Assembly (NCBI GenBank): GCA_026874595.1
Contig: CM049307.1
Coordinates: 78,716,643 to 78,780,642 of the forward strand
DNA from: Sipunculus nudus
Taxonomy: Eukaryota > Annelida > Sipuncula > Golfingiida > Sipunculidae
DNA: 64,000 nt
Reading direction: 5' to 3'
Below, one piece after another: positions 25,058 through 37,381 of this stretch (position 1 is the stretch's first letter; the number at the start of each line of letters is the position of its first letter). The position numbers were made by a program, and so were the translations under genes. The notes below the pieces were generated by a model that worked only from the letters and a program-made list of their open reading frames with translations, was not told where the DNA came from and did no database searches.

Positions 25058-26157
25058 TGTCTGTGTTTTTGCAGAAGCAAAGCTCCTATTTGCTTACAGG
25101 ATACTGCCTTCACTGTTTGGAGAATGCAAGGATAATATGGAATTGTAGATGGAGGAGAGGTAGTTCTTTCAAAACTATTATGTTTGTGTGAATATATTCA
25201 GCTAGTATTAAAGATAGTTTTATTTTTTAAAAAGAAAATACATACTTATATAAAGAAAAATGTTGAAATTGTTTATTTTTTTTGTGGAGATAGAACAAAA
25301 TCTTGGCCAGTTATTGTCTGTAATGTAAATGTAAAGATATATTTGATATAATAATGTATAATTATTTTCAGTTCTAAAGGTTCCCATTGACCATAAGAAA
25401 ACTATTTTTGCAGTTATCGTTTAAATTTTGTGAAGAAAGAACAAAAGCTTAGCAAGGTATTTTCTGTAATGTAAATTAATAGAGCGTCAGACTTTAAAAG
25501 AAAAAATCAAAAATAAATATAAAAAGTAAAGGGATAATTGCTGAACAATATTCTGTATGCAGAAAGTGAAATCTCCAATACCTGTGATTGTTCAAGATGG
25601 GGACTGTAACATTACTGTAACATGGTGGATGGCCAGAAACTGTGAACCCATGCAAGTTATTTCTACTTCCACGGGAGGCTTGCTATGCGTCATTTTTTAT
25701 ATTTACCCTGGAGTATCCCAAGGGACTAAAAAAACCTTCGGGTTTCTTGATTTTGGGGTCATTGAATTTACCTCTAACTGTCCTCCCACTGTCAAAAGAG
25801 CTGGTTGGTCAGATTTAATGTTTTAATGCTGCATTTTCCTCTATAATATATCAACAATATAGGAAATATCAGCTAACGACTATTTCACTTTTGATATTCT
25901 TGTGTTTTTAGTACCTAAATTAAATCAGGTAATTATCTTATTATTTTTCTGGAAAAACGTTCAGATTTGCGCCCTTGTTACAGTGTAGGTATTCTCTTCA
26001 ACTACCTCCAGTTCGAATTTAATTGATGTAAAAATCATTTATTTACCAAGGACCTATATTTTGGAATTCATTATCAGAAGCTTCACACAAAATAGATGCC
26101 TTTACTGTAGAACGATTCGGTGACATATAAGTTAAATCCATTTCAGTTGTTTGACTT
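25055..26157. other. AT-rich spacer, no gene seen
   Basis: An 89-residue open frame at 25557-25826 has no recognisable motif and no splice context, so it is not called a gene. Nothing else is seen. Confidence 0.45.
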
Positions 26158-26173
26158 AAGTTCTGACCATCTT

Positions 26174-26584
26174 ACCGGCTTCTGTGGCTCAGGGGTAGAG
26201 CGCAGGACTCAAAGCCGGGAGATCGTGAGTTCGAATCTCAGCCGAGGCGGTGAGGTTTTTCACGGTCGGCCCCCAACCAGGGTGAGCGCTCTGCAAGCTT
26301 AATGGGAATGTCGTGCCCAACGGCCGTGTTTCATTCACAAACGAGTGCGCCTCTCGGGGGTCCTCGGTGGTATGATTACCAACCCAGGGCCCGCAGGTGC
26401 AGTAGTCACCGGGCCTGGTTAACGCCAGGATATAAAATGAGAGGAAGCGTGTGATACTGCCCTGTCACGTAGTCCGAAACCGGAATGGAAATCTGCAGAT
26501 GTACATATACTTAGTTAAGGCAGCATTAAGAAAATGGAGGCGGTTACCTCCGACAAAAAAAAAATAAAAAAAAAAAAAAGAAAA
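26174..26584 (+). mobile_element. tRNA-derived SINE, copy 1, with 16-bp target-site duplication
   Basis: The head folds as a tRNA-like unit with an A box (TGGCTCAGGGGTAGAGC) and a B box (GAGTTCGAATCTC), the internal RNA polymerase III promoter. A ~300-base body with CCCAGGGCCCGCAGGTGCAG follows, then a poly-A tail interrupted by T and G. AAGTTCTGACCATCTT occurs exactly at 26158-26173 and 26585-26600, the duplication expected from LINE-machinery insertion. The tRNA part lacks a clean acceptor stem, so it is not a functional tRNA gene. Confidence 0.92.
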
Positions 26585-27224
26585 AAGTTCTGACCATCTT
26601 TTACTTTAAAGATACCATTAATTTACAACTTATTGATGCACTTTTTTTTATTGTTCAAAGATGCATTATATATAGATTTGGCCCCTATTGTTAACATAAT
26701 TAGCAACCTTAATGAGATAACACACAGCATTCATAATAGTAATCATAATAATATTGTACTTATTAACAAAATTGATATGTTTAGTTGGAGACGATTTAAC
26801 TGCCATGCAGTGTGGTCAAAATGTTTAAATATGCTTGATTCCTTATGATGCCTTTTGGAAGATCAGTATAATCTAAATAATTATATAAAATAAGTACACG
26901 TGTTTTACATGTTGATGATCTGTTGAATATTTCATACAATAAAGAAGTGGTGTGATATGTGTGAGCTTGCATTTTTTAAATGCCATTTCCCAAATAAGCC
27001 AAGATGTATTTCCTTCTGTGGATATCCTGATTTGATTTTCGGGACACTTGACTGTCAAACAGAAAGATACAACTCTATCATCATAAGGAGGTCTGACTTC
27101 GTCAGTAATATTTTTACTGGTAAAATATAAAAAAAAACATGTTATGAGAAACCTGAAGTACACAGATACAAATAAAGGGTTCGTCCGGAGTTACAAGACA
27201 GAAACGTTTTGAGAAAGATTATGG

Positions 27225-27447
27225 AAACCTGTAACAGTGTATAGCTCCAAGTGCAAAGCACTGTTATTTGTCATAAAATTACAATGTTCTGTTATTCTAC
27301 ATATCAAAGTACCGTGAAATAACGGTGCAATACCATGATTCCAGTTTAAATCACTGTTTATTCACGTCTCTTAGCACTGTAAAATAACGGCATATTGTCC
27401 CGAAAAATAACAGGTGCTCGTTATTTCACATGGCTTAGCACCGTTTC
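27225..27447. repeat. Left half of a split repeat rich in CACCGTTATTT palindromes
   Basis: AACAGTGTA, GTGCAAAGCACTGTTATT, CCGTGAAATAACGGTGC and TTAGCACCG alternate in both orientations. The same words continue at 31370-31520, on the far side of the inserted element. The two parts are read as one earlier repeat interrupted by that insertion. Confidence 0.65.
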
Positions 27448-30400
27448 TTAGCTCAGCTGACTGAAAGTCATCTGAGCTATAGGGATCACCTTTTGTCCGT
27501 CGTCCGTCCGGCCGTCCGGGCGTCTGTCCGTTAACAGGGCACAAATCGTAACCGCTTGAACTGGAATCTTCTTACTTGACATCCTGGGAGGTCCATGAAA
27601 AATCTCCTTGGAAACCAGAAATTAGGTCTCTGTTACCCATATCCTTCGAGCTATGGGGCCCCAAAGTACCCCCAAGAAAAGTCCAAAATTTCAAACAAAA
27701 ACTTCAATATCTCATTAACTACTTGACTGATGGTCATGATTTTTGGCATACATATTGATCATGAGAGGTTCCATCAGTTCCTGAAGACTGGTGGCGCCAC
27801 CTGTATTTTTCGATTTTTTACGAATTTTTTCTCTATTTTTGAGACCTTTAAAAATGTGAACATCTGTTAACAAGGCACAAATCGTAATGACTGGACTTAG
27901 AATCTTCATTCTCGACACACTGAGAGACCTATGAAAAGTCTTTATGGAAACCAGAAACTAGGTCTCTGTTACCCATATCCTTCCAGCTATGGGGCCCCAA
28001 ACTACTCCCCAGAAAAGTAAAAAATTTCATATAAAAACTTCAATATCTCATTAAATACTTGACTGATGGTCATGATTTTTGTCATACATATTGATCATGA
28101 GATGTTCCATCACTTCCTGCAGACTGGTAGCGCCACCTGTATCGTTCAATTTTTTACGAATTTTTTTCTCTATTTTTGAGACCTTTCAAAATGTAAACAT
28201 CTGTTAACAAGGCACAAATCGTAAAGACTGGACCTAGAATCTTCATTCTTGACACACTGAGAGACCTATGAAAAGTCTCCATGGAAACCAGAAATTAGGT
28301 CTCTGTTACCCATATTCTTCGAGCTATGGAGCCCCAAAGTACCCCCAAGAAAAGTAAAAAATTTCATACAAAAACTTCAGTATCTCATTAACTACTTGAA
28401 TGATGGTCATGATTTGTGGCATAACTATTGATCATGAGATGTGTCATCTGTTCCTGCAGACTGGTGGCGCCACCTGTATCGTTCAATTTTTTACGATTTT
28501 TTCCTCTATTTTTGAGACCTTTAAGGATGCTGTCATCTGTTAGCATGGCACAAATAGTAACGACTGGACCTAGAATCTTCATTCTTGACACACAGGGAGA
28601 CCCATGAAAAGTCTCCATGGAAATATGAAATTAGGTCTCTGTTACCCATATCCTTTAAGCTGTGGCACTCCAAAGTACAGCTCAGATTAATGGAAAATTT
28701 GATATAAAAGCTGAAGTATCTGAACAACGAATGCAGGGATGACCATAATTGTTTGCATGGATTTTGATCATGGAGTGTGTCATCAGTTTCTGCAGCCTGG
28801 GTGCGCCACCTCTATTTTTTTTTTTTTATTATTTTTTACGAATTGTTTTCTCTTTTTTTTGAGACCTTTAAAAATGTGAACATCTGTTAGCATGGCACAA
28901 ATCGTAACGACTGGACCTAGAATCTTCATTCTTAATACACTGAGAGACCTATGAAAAGTCTCCATGGAAACCAGAAATTAGGTCTCTGTTACTCATATCC
29001 TTCGAGCTATGGGGCCTCAAAGTACCCCCCCAGAGTAGTAAAAAATTTCATACAAAAACTTCAATATCTCAATAACTACATCACTGATGGTCATGATTTG
29101 TGGCATAACTATTGATCAAGAGGTGTTCCATCAGTTCCTGCAGACTGGTGGCGCCACCTATATTGTTTGATTTATTTACGATTTCTTCCTCTATTTTTGA
29201 GACCTTTAAGGATGCTGTCATCTGTTAGTATGGCACAAATCATAACGACTGGACCTAGAATCTTCATTCTTGACACACAGGGAGACCCATGAAAATTCTC
29301 CATGGAAACCTGAAATTAGGTCTCTGTTACCCATATTCTTTAGGCTGTATGGCTCCAAAATACCCCCCAGAATAATGGAAAATTTGATACAAAAAGTGCA
29401 GTATCTCAATAACTACAACACTGATGGTCATGATTTTTGGCATACATATTGATCATGAGCTGTTCCATAAGTTTCTGCAGAGAGGATGCGCCACCTCTAT
29501 TTTTTTCAAATTTTTACGAATTTTTTTTCTCTTTTTTCGAGACCTTTGAAGATGTGGTTATCTATCAAGAGGGTACAAATTGCAACAACTGGACCTAGAA
29601 ACTTCATTCTTGTCATGCAAGGAGGCCCATGAAGAGTGCCTGTGGAAACTTGAAATTAGGTCTCTGTTACCCATATCCTTCAAGCTATAGGACTCTGAAG
29701 TATCCCTTAGAATAATGGACAATTGGATACAAAAGCTCAAGTATCTAAACAACTATTGCAGTGATCACCATGATTCTTTGCATGGATATTGATCATGGAG
29801 TGTGTCATCAGTTTCTGCAGTATGGTGGCGCCACCTGTATTTTTTTTTATTTTTACGAATTTTTTTCTCTTTTTTTGAGACCTCATAAGATGCGGTCATC
29901 TGTTAACATGGCACAAATTGTAACAACTAGACCTAGAATCTTCTCTCTTGACATGCTGAGAGGCCCATGAAAAGTCTCCTTAAAAACTTGAAATTAGGTC
30001 TCTGTTACCCATAACCTCTGAGCTATGGGGCTCCGAAGTACCCCCCAGAATAATGGAAAATTTGATACAAATGCTCAAGTATCTGGACAATTATTATATT
30101 GATCACCATGAGTCTTTGCATGGATATTGATCATGAAATGTTTCATCAGTTTCTGCATTCTGGTGGCGCCACCTGTATTTTTTTCAATTTTTAGCTCAGC
30201 TGACTGAAAGTCATCTGAGCTTTAGGGATCACCTTTTGTCCGTCGTCCGTCCGGCCATCCAGGCGTCTGTCTGTTAACAGGGCACAAATCGTAACCGCTA
30301 GACCGGGAATCTTCTTACTTGAAATCCTGGGAGGTCTATGGAAATTCTCCTTGTAAACCTGAAATTAGGTCACTGTGACCTATATTCTTTGAGCTATTGG

Positions 30401-31369
30401 GTTCTGAAGTACCCCCCAGAATAATGCAAAATTTAATACAAAAGCTCAAGTATCTGAACAACTAATGCATTAATCACCATGATTCTTTGCATGGATATTG
30501 ATCATTCATCAATTTCTCTATTTTTTTCAAATTTTTACGAATTTTTTTTCTCTACTTTTGTGATCTTTAAACATTTGGTCATCTGTAAACAGGGCACAAA
30601 TCATAATGACTGGACCTAGAATCTTCTGTCCTCACCTCCAGGGAAGCCCATAAAAGGTCTACATTGAAACCCGAAATAAGGTCCCTGTTACCCATATTCT
30701 GTGAGCTATGGGGCTCTGAAGTACCCCCCCTCCCCAGAATAAAGATTTGGTCATATATTAACAGGGCACAAATCATAATGACTGGACCTAGAATCTTCTG
30801 TCCTCACCTCCAGGGAAGCCCATAAAAGGTCTACATGGAAACCCGAAATAAGGTCCTTGTTTCCCATATCCTTCATGCTCTGGGGCTCCGAAGTACTCCC
30901 CAGAATAAAGATTTGGTCATCTGTTAACAGAGCACAAATTATAATGACTTGACCTAGAATCTCCTTTCTTAATATGCTGGGAGGCCCCTGAAAAGTCTCC
31001 TTGTGCACCTTAAATTACATCTCTGTTACCCATATCCTTCATCCTATGCGGCTTTGAAAAACCCCCCAGAATAAACATTTGGATTTGTTAACAGGGCACA
31101 AATCATAATAACTGGACCTAGAATTTTATTTTTTGACATGCTGGGATTCCCCTGAAAAGTCATCTTGTAAACCTTGAAAATAGGTGTCTGTTACCCATAT
31201 CCTTCATGCTACAGAGCTCCAAAGTACCCCAATGAATATTGGATGATTTTATACAAAAGGTCAAATTTGGAAAAAGTATTTCATTCAAATTTGACATTCA
31301 GATGATAAAATTACTTTTGTCAATGTCTTCCTGGTCAGCTGAGCGTCATGACCCCTGGGTCACTTGTTT
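27448..31369 (+). mobile_element. Hairpin-ended tandem-repeat element, copy 2, about 3.9 kb
   Basis: The left end TTAGCTCAGCTGACTGAAAG folds with the following TCATCTGAGCT; GTCCGTCGTCCGTCC follows. The right end carries GTCAGCTGAGCGTCATGACC and ACTTGTT. Inside are about nine head-to-tail units of roughly 320-350 bp. Each reads GACCTAGAATCTTC, GAAATTAGGTCTCTGTTACC, CATATCCTTC, a C-rich AAAGTACCCCCC, TGATCATGA, TTCTGCAG and the palindrome GGTGGCGCCACC. A second left end at 30191 shows a partial internal duplication or a nested copy. No long protein frame exists. Confidence 0.8.
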
Positions 31370-31520
31370 ACGTCCCAAAGCGCTGTAAAATTACGGTGCA
31401 ATGCGACGTTATTTAACGCACTGCGTTATTTCTTTGCACGTAAAATAATGGTGCATTACACTGTCAACTTTGCTGCCGGTGCAAAGCACCGTTATTTTAC
31501 GTGCAACTATTAACAGTGTA
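31370..31520. repeat. Right half of the split CACCGTTATTT repeat
   Basis: It contains GCGCTGTAAAATTACGGTGC, GTAAAATAATGGTGC and GGTGCAAAGCACCGTTATTTTACGTGC, then AACAGTGTACAC, matching the words seen left of the inserted element. Confidence 0.65.
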
Positions 31521-31719
31521 CACTCACACAGGAAGATACTGAAAGACTGGAAGTGCACAAAACAGATCAAAGCCGGTCATTAACTTTGTTTGAGGCCAGA
31601 AATCTCCGGTTGACAGCATCAAAACTACACAGACTCATTGACAGACACACCAAGTGTTAATAGCATGTTAAATGAACCACCTGTTCAAGCATAACAAGTG
31701 GTTAATGGTTAAACTAGAA

Positions 31720-33010
31720 TACGGGTACTCGACAAGCGACTACGTGTTTCGGCAAAAATCAGAGCAGGACGGGTGAAGTGAGGCATGGATTGAGTGGCAA
31801 GGGGAAATAGAGTTAGATGTGTTGCATATTAGCATGGATGTCTGTAACGTGAACATGATTGTAGGTGGCACCACCTGTAATTTGAACGAGTAACTATCCA
31901 AGATGTATACACATGCACAATTTCAGGTGAAAAAGTCAAACCATGCCGACATATGAGTGATTTTATCCCACAGCAGACAAACAGACGGACGCTGTGCAAA
32001 AATTGTTGCTGGTGGCGCCACCTTGATGATAAAGAGCTATGTGAGATCCAAACACATGCAAAACTTCAGGAAGATACGTCAAACAAGTCAAGAGATATAA
32101 GCATGGATATCTGCAGCATTAACATGAATGTAGGTGGCGCCACCTGTCATAAAATCAGGAAGCTATCCAGGATGTATACGTATGCCAAATTTCAGGTGTA
32201 TAAGTAAAACCACTGCTGAGATATGAGTGATTTTAATCCAAGTCAAACTAACAGATGAACACTAGGCAAAAAATAATTGCAGGTGGCGCTACCAGTTTCT
32301 TGTATGATAAAGAGCTGTGCGAGATCCAAACACATGCAAATTTTTAGGAAGATAATCAAACCAGTCAAGAGATATAAGCATGGATGTCTGCAGCGTGAAC
32401 GTGAATGTGGGTGGCGCCACCTATCATAAAATCAAGCAAGCTATCCAGGATGTATACGCATGCCAAAGTTCAGGTGAATAAGTCAAACCACTACCGAGAT
32501 ATGAGTGTTTATGCCGAACTCAAACGAATAGATGGACGCTGTGAAAAAAATGGTTGCAAAAATATTTGCAGGCGGCGCCATCAGTTTCTTGTATGATTAA
32601 GAGCTATGTGAGATCTTAACACATGCAAATTTTCAGGAAGGTACGTCAAACCAGTCTGGAGATATAAGCATGGATGTCTGCAGAGTGAACGTGAATGTAG
32701 GTGGCGCCACCTGTCATAAAATCAAGAAAGCTATCCAGGATGTATATGCTTGCCGAATTTAGGGTGAATTAGTCAGACCACTGCAGAGATATGAGTGCTT
32801 TTAACCGAAGGAAGACGAACAGATGGACACTGTTCAAACATAGTTGTAGGTGGCGCCACCATTTTAGTGTATGTTATAAAGCTATCCAAGGGCTACATTT
32901 GTATTTTTTTTCCCTGATTGGTCAAACGAGTCCGAAGATATGTGGGTTAATATGTCAAAACGGACGCACAGATGGACGCATTGGAGAGAGGAAAGGTCAG
33001 AGGTCAACGA
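31720..33010 (+). repeat. Tandem family 2, dimeric unit of about 280 bp with GGTGGCGCCACC
   Basis: Two alternating half-units recur. One carries the palindrome followed by CTGTCATAAAATCA, AGCTATCCAGGATGTATACG and GAGATATGAGTG. The other carries the palindrome followed by AGTTTCTTGTATGAT, AAGAGCTATG and AGATATAAGCATGGATGTC. Exact GGTGGCGCCACC copies start at 32011, 32133, 32410, 32700 and 32849. A diverged second copy of this family lies at 52600-54110. The start region (GTGAAGTGAGGCATGGATTGAGTGG, about 31775) is shared by both loci. Confidence 0.8.
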
Positions 33011-33848
33011 AAATAAGTTAGGCAACAGTTCACCTGTGACCCGACAATGGGTGTAAGTTTCAGAAAAATCAGTCCAGAAGTCTCAGAAGAGTTCTCCAGA
33101 AACGAACGCGGCGGAGGCGGCGGAACCCGGTAAAAAAAACAAAGTATCCGCAAAACTTTGTTTTGGCGGATACAATAATGAAGCTCTGCGTCAATATGCA
33201 CTGAAACAAAATGTCCACATTCATAAAGTGGGGTTTGTTGTTAACCCAACCATTCCCTTCATTAGTGCAACCCCAGAGACAAAGTATGTTACCATGAACC
33301 TCTAAGTTTTTCTTGAAAGGATAAGCGTTGTAAACCTCCCGAACTGAGGTGGATGGTAGAACAACAGTTGGCACTGAGGTCATTAGGTGTGTGCTCTTTA
33401 TTATTATGCTATGAATGGTTGATTGTAATAATAGAGTTGATCTTTTACAATATCATCTGCTTAATATTTACTTCCGTCAAGTGGCGGGGGTTATTTTATT
33501 TTATTCTTTTAATTTTTTTGCGTTGGGCTGTTTTAGCGTTTGTGTGTCTTTTAGCAACATTATACAAAAGTTATTCACGGATTTTGATGAAATTATCACA
33601 GTTGCTCTACAATAATCAACCGACAATTCATTTTGGGGTTGATCCATATCAACATCTGAATCAAGAAACTGTTGTAAAGAAAATATGCAGCATTTCTGAC
33701 AACAGCATATAATATTTTGAAAGTTATAGGGTATACACAAATAACATGCCATTCAGATGAGCTCATTGTTTTTTCTCCAAGAAAGTTTGGTTAGATACAT
33801 AGATAATGTGCGATTAAAGTAACACGCATAACATTTTATGATTTCCAG

Positions 33849-34258
33849 GTTGCAGGAAAAAAGGGGATGCAGATGAAAGTGGTCATTATCACATTGAAAA
33901 GCCTCGTGGCTGATCAAGTTGAACAAGCAAGCATCCATGGTATACAAGCTTTTGCACTGCGAAACCAAAAGCACAATAAAACACAGGAACAAGGTTTGTT
34001 TGGAAATAGAGTGTACAGATGAAATCAGTATGCAAATATCTCTTTCAACATGTTTAGAAAATATTTTATTTAGATGTTATTTCCGAAATAATTCTAAACA
34101 TTATTATGAAAAAGTATATTATAATAAGTTATATATTATATAATATTTTAATAATAATATATTATTTCAAAATTGTAATATGTAAAATATACAATTTAAT
34201 AATATATTATATATGTTAATATGATAATATTTGAAAATATATATATATATATATATGT

Positions 34259-34307
<49 letters not shown>

Positions 34308-34739
34308 GGGGTGAATACAATTTAAGGGACCTTTATGTTACATCTTTTTTATATGTTTCAGCCGCTATGGCATTTGGAGAGAATGCACTGGAGATAGGCA
34401 TAATGCCGTGTATGTTTTTACAAAAACGCTTTTGTGTTCAGTCAAAATGAACAAAAACGTGAGATTAAAACAGAATAATAAACATAATATTTTAATTTTT
34501 ATGAACCTTTAAGTCGGTGATATGATATTATTTCAGTTTATATGATGAGCATTTCCCTTTTACAGGGGCCCGGAGTTTCGAACAGCTTATGGGGAAATTG
34601 GTCTTCGCCGATCATTCTTCCCGGACAGCCCTGTGTTGTGCTGCACTGCAACAGCTACAAATGACGTAAAGCATGTCATCTTCAAGAGACTTGGTCAGGA
34701 CGATACTGGCACAGAGACAATAGGTGTAATTCAAGACAG
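33849..34739 (+). pseudogene. RecQ-like DNA helicase relic, two clear exons
   Basis: Exon-like block 33849-33993 lies between a TTTCCAG acceptor and a GTTTGT donor. It reads VAGKKGMQMKVVIITLKSLV followed by ADQVEQASIHGIQAFAL, matching the RecQ 'SPLxSLMxDQV..L' helicase motif region. Block 34566-34739, with TTTTACAG before it and GTGATT after it, reads GPEFRTAYGEIGLRRSFFPD followed by SPVLCCTATAT and a KRLG tail, the RecQ motif after the DEAH box including the TATAT signature. A small candidate exon at 34363-34409 could link them. The Walker A and DEAH exons are absent and no later exon is seen, so this is a fragment rather than a working gene. Confidence 0.6.
34237..34304. repeat. (AT)n microsatellite
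   Basis: An AT run interrupted by GTGG, inside the intron-like gap of the RecQ-like relic. Confidence 0.95.
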
Positions 34740-35069
34740 GTGATTTCAAACTTATCATTGAAGTTAAAATAAGAGGTTCCAGAAGTTGGTCGACCAGTGA
34801 ATAGTTAACTACACGTAATTTGGTGAAACACACACTAACTCCTACGCTGACTATATATTTGCCTAATTTTGGTAATTAAAAATTGGGAAGCTTTTTGCTT
34901 GTGTAAAATAAAACAATAATCTGATAAAAATAAATTTTGTTGAATATTATCTCGCAAGATTATCTCGTAAGCTACCTTTAATCATGCAAACTGGTCGTTA
35001 ATCACTAATGCTGGATATCCCTCTGATATTGAAACTATGCATTCAAGTTTCTTTTTATACACTTTTTGC

Positions 35070-35458
35070 ACATACACAAACACAAACACTCACCCTCACA
35101 CACACCATCTCTCTCACACACACTGACACGCAAACACCCTCACAATCACGCACCAAAACCCGCCCTCATCACACACCCATCCTAATCACGCACACCGTTA
35201 CTCATCCCCCTTCCCCTCCCCTCACACACACACACACCCTCACAATCACGCACCAAAACCCGTCCTTATCACACACCCATCATAATCACGCACACCCTTA
35301 CTCATCCCCCTTCCGCTCCCCTCACACACACACACCCTCACAATCACGCACCAAAACCCGCCTTCATCACACACCCATCATAATCACGCACACCCTTACT
35401 CATCCCCCCTCCCCTCACACACACACACACACCCTCACAATCACGCACCAAAACCGTG
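35070..35458 (+). repeat. CA-rich minisatellite, about 100-bp unit
   Basis: CACACACACCCTCACAATCACGCACC, ACACCCATCATAATCACGCACAC and ACTCATCCCCC blocks repeat four times (near 35121, 35225, 35328 and 35425). The long threonine/histidine/proline-rich open frame across it is a product of the repeat and is not a gene. Confidence 0.9.
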
Positions 35459-36825
35459 CGCATCCAGTCTGCAGAAACTGATGGAACACCTCATAATTTA
35501 TATGTATGCCAAAAGTCATGAACATCAGTGTTGTAGTTATTGAGATGGAGCAGGTATTGTATCAAATTTTCCATTATTCTGGGGGGTATTTTTGAGCCAT
35601 ACAGCTTAAAAGATATGAGTAACAGAGACCTAATTTCAGATTTCCATGGAGACTTTTCATGGGTCTCCTTGTGTGGCAAGAATGAAGATTCTGTGTCCAG
35701 TTGTTATGATTTGTGCCCTGTTAACAGATGTTTATATCTTTAGAGGTCTCAAAAATTGAGAAAAACATCCGTAAAAATTTGAAAAAAATAGAGGTGGCGC
35801 ACCCAGTCTGCAAGAACTGATAAAACCCCTCTTGATCAATATGTATGCTAAAAATCATGACCATCGGTGTTGTAGTTATTGAGATATTGCAGTTTTTTTT
35901 AATCAAATTTTCCATTATTGGGGGGGGGGGGGGGGGGTATTGGGAGCCCCACAGCTCAAAGGATATGGGTAACAGAGACCTTATTTCTGGTTTCCATGGA
36001 GACTTTTCATAGGTCTCTCACTGTGTCAAGAATGAATATTCTAGGTCTGGTCTTGATGATTTGTGCCCTGTTAACAAATGTTCACATTTTTAAAGGTTAA
36101 AAAATAGAGAAAAACATTCGTAAAAAATCGAAAAATACAGATGGCGCCAACAGTCTGCAGAAACTGATGTAACATCTCATGATCAATATGTATGCCAAAA
36201 AAATAATGACCATCAATGATGTAGTTAATGAGATATTGAAGTTTTTGTATGAAATTTTTCACTATTCTTGGGGGGTACTTTGGGGCCCCATAGCTCAAAG
36301 GATATGGGTAACAGAGACCTAATTTCTGGTTTCCAAGGAGACTTTTTATAGGTCTCTCACTGTGTCAAGAATGAATATTCTAGGTCTGGTCTTTATGATT
36401 TGTGCCCTGTTAACAGATGTTCACATTTTTAAAGGTTAAAAAATAGAGAAAAAAATTCGTAAAAAATCGTAAAATACAGATGGCGCCACCAGTCTGCAGA
36501 AACTGATGTAACATCTCATGATCAATATGTATGCCAAAAATAATGACCATCAACGATGTAGTTAATGAGATATTGAAGTTTTTGTATGAAATTTTTCACT
36601 ATTCTTGGGGGGTACTTTGGGGCCCCATAGCTCAAAGGATATGGGTAACAGAGACCTAATTTCTGGTTTCCAAGGAGACTTTTCATAGGTCTCTAAGAAT
36701 GTTAAGCTACAAGTTTCTAGGTCCAGCGGTTACAATTTGTGCCAGGTTAACGGACGGACGGACAGACGGACGACGGACAAAGGGTGATCGCTATAGCTCA
36801 GATGACTTACAGTCAGCTGAGCTAA
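35459..36825 (-). mobile_element. Hairpin-ended tandem-repeat element, copy 3, truncated
   Basis: On the minus strand the left end TTAGCTCAGCTGACTGTAAG with GTCCGTC-type runs lies at about 36760-36825, followed by about four units of the same ~340-bp family as 27448-31369. The palindrome is mostly decayed here (for example ATGGCGCCACC near 36480). The other end is lost: the last unit breaks inside its palindrome position at the CA-rich minisatellite boundary (35458/35459). A G run sits at about 35918-35937. Confidence 0.75.
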
Positions 36826-37249
36826 AAATGGAGTCCCATCATGGTGCCACTTATTTGTAAGTATATATCCTCGATCTCTATAAAACTGTGTTAACTTCTA
36901 CCTTTACTATAGTTGTGATCTTGAACAAGTTTTCATTAAATAAATAATTGTGAGAGATTCTCCTGATCTTTATGTGACCAGAAAATAGAAATAAAATCCT
37001 GTCAAATTCTCATTGCTAGAATAAGCACATTTATTATTACCACCTTTTTATTTAAAATATAAATTTGATATATACGTTATATATTTTTCATATTTTTTCA
37101 CTTATTTTATTCATATCATTAATCAAATTGATAAAGGTAAATTAATTGTGAAATTTTTGTTTGTATTTTATTCAGTACGAATGCTCAATTTATCACTCCA
37201 TTGAAAACTTATTCTGAAGGTTACAGGTGTTCTTATTTGTATTTTTCAG
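36826..37249. other. AT-rich spacer, no gene seen
   Basis: Nothing beyond AT-rich sequence is recognised. It immediately precedes a transporter exon relic and may be old intron. Confidence 0.4.
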
Positions 37250-37381
37250 GTTTTATCCGTGATAATCTGAATTCTTGCTGGAGGACAATGTTTCAAAGCA
37301 GCATCCATTACATATTTTCTTGAAACTTCTGACGGGCCATTAAGGTAAGGAACGGCAGTTTCAGAAAGTTCATCTGATTAA
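37250..37381 (+). pseudogene. Relic of the last coding exon of an SLC16-like gene
   Basis: After a TTTTTCAG acceptor the sequence begins in frame GFIRDNLNS, identical to the start of the last exon of the complete gene (20097). It then loses about 20 bases, which shifts the frame; CTTGCTGGAGGACAAT, GAAACTTCTGA and the terminal TCTGATTAA still align with the intact exon. No other exon of this copy is recognised upstream. It shows that a further transporter gene once lay between 20 and 37 kb. Confidence 0.8.

Noticed and set aside
26174-26250. Possible genuine tRNA gene
   Set aside because: It has A and B boxes but no matched acceptor stem, and it continues into a SINE body with a poly-A tail and target duplication.
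27448-31369. CRISPR-like array
   Set aside because: The units are ~340 bp, contiguous and transposon-bounded in an animal genome, with no short repeats separated by unique spacers.
33069-33383. 104-residue minus-strand frame
   Set aside because: It spans a GCGGCGGAGGCGGCGG run and a small hairpin (GTATCCGC / GCGGATAC); no motif could be recognised.
35008-35481. 157-residue Thr/His/Pro-rich open frame
   Set aside because: It is wholly made by the CA-rich ~100-bp minisatellite; there is no splice or start context and no domain.
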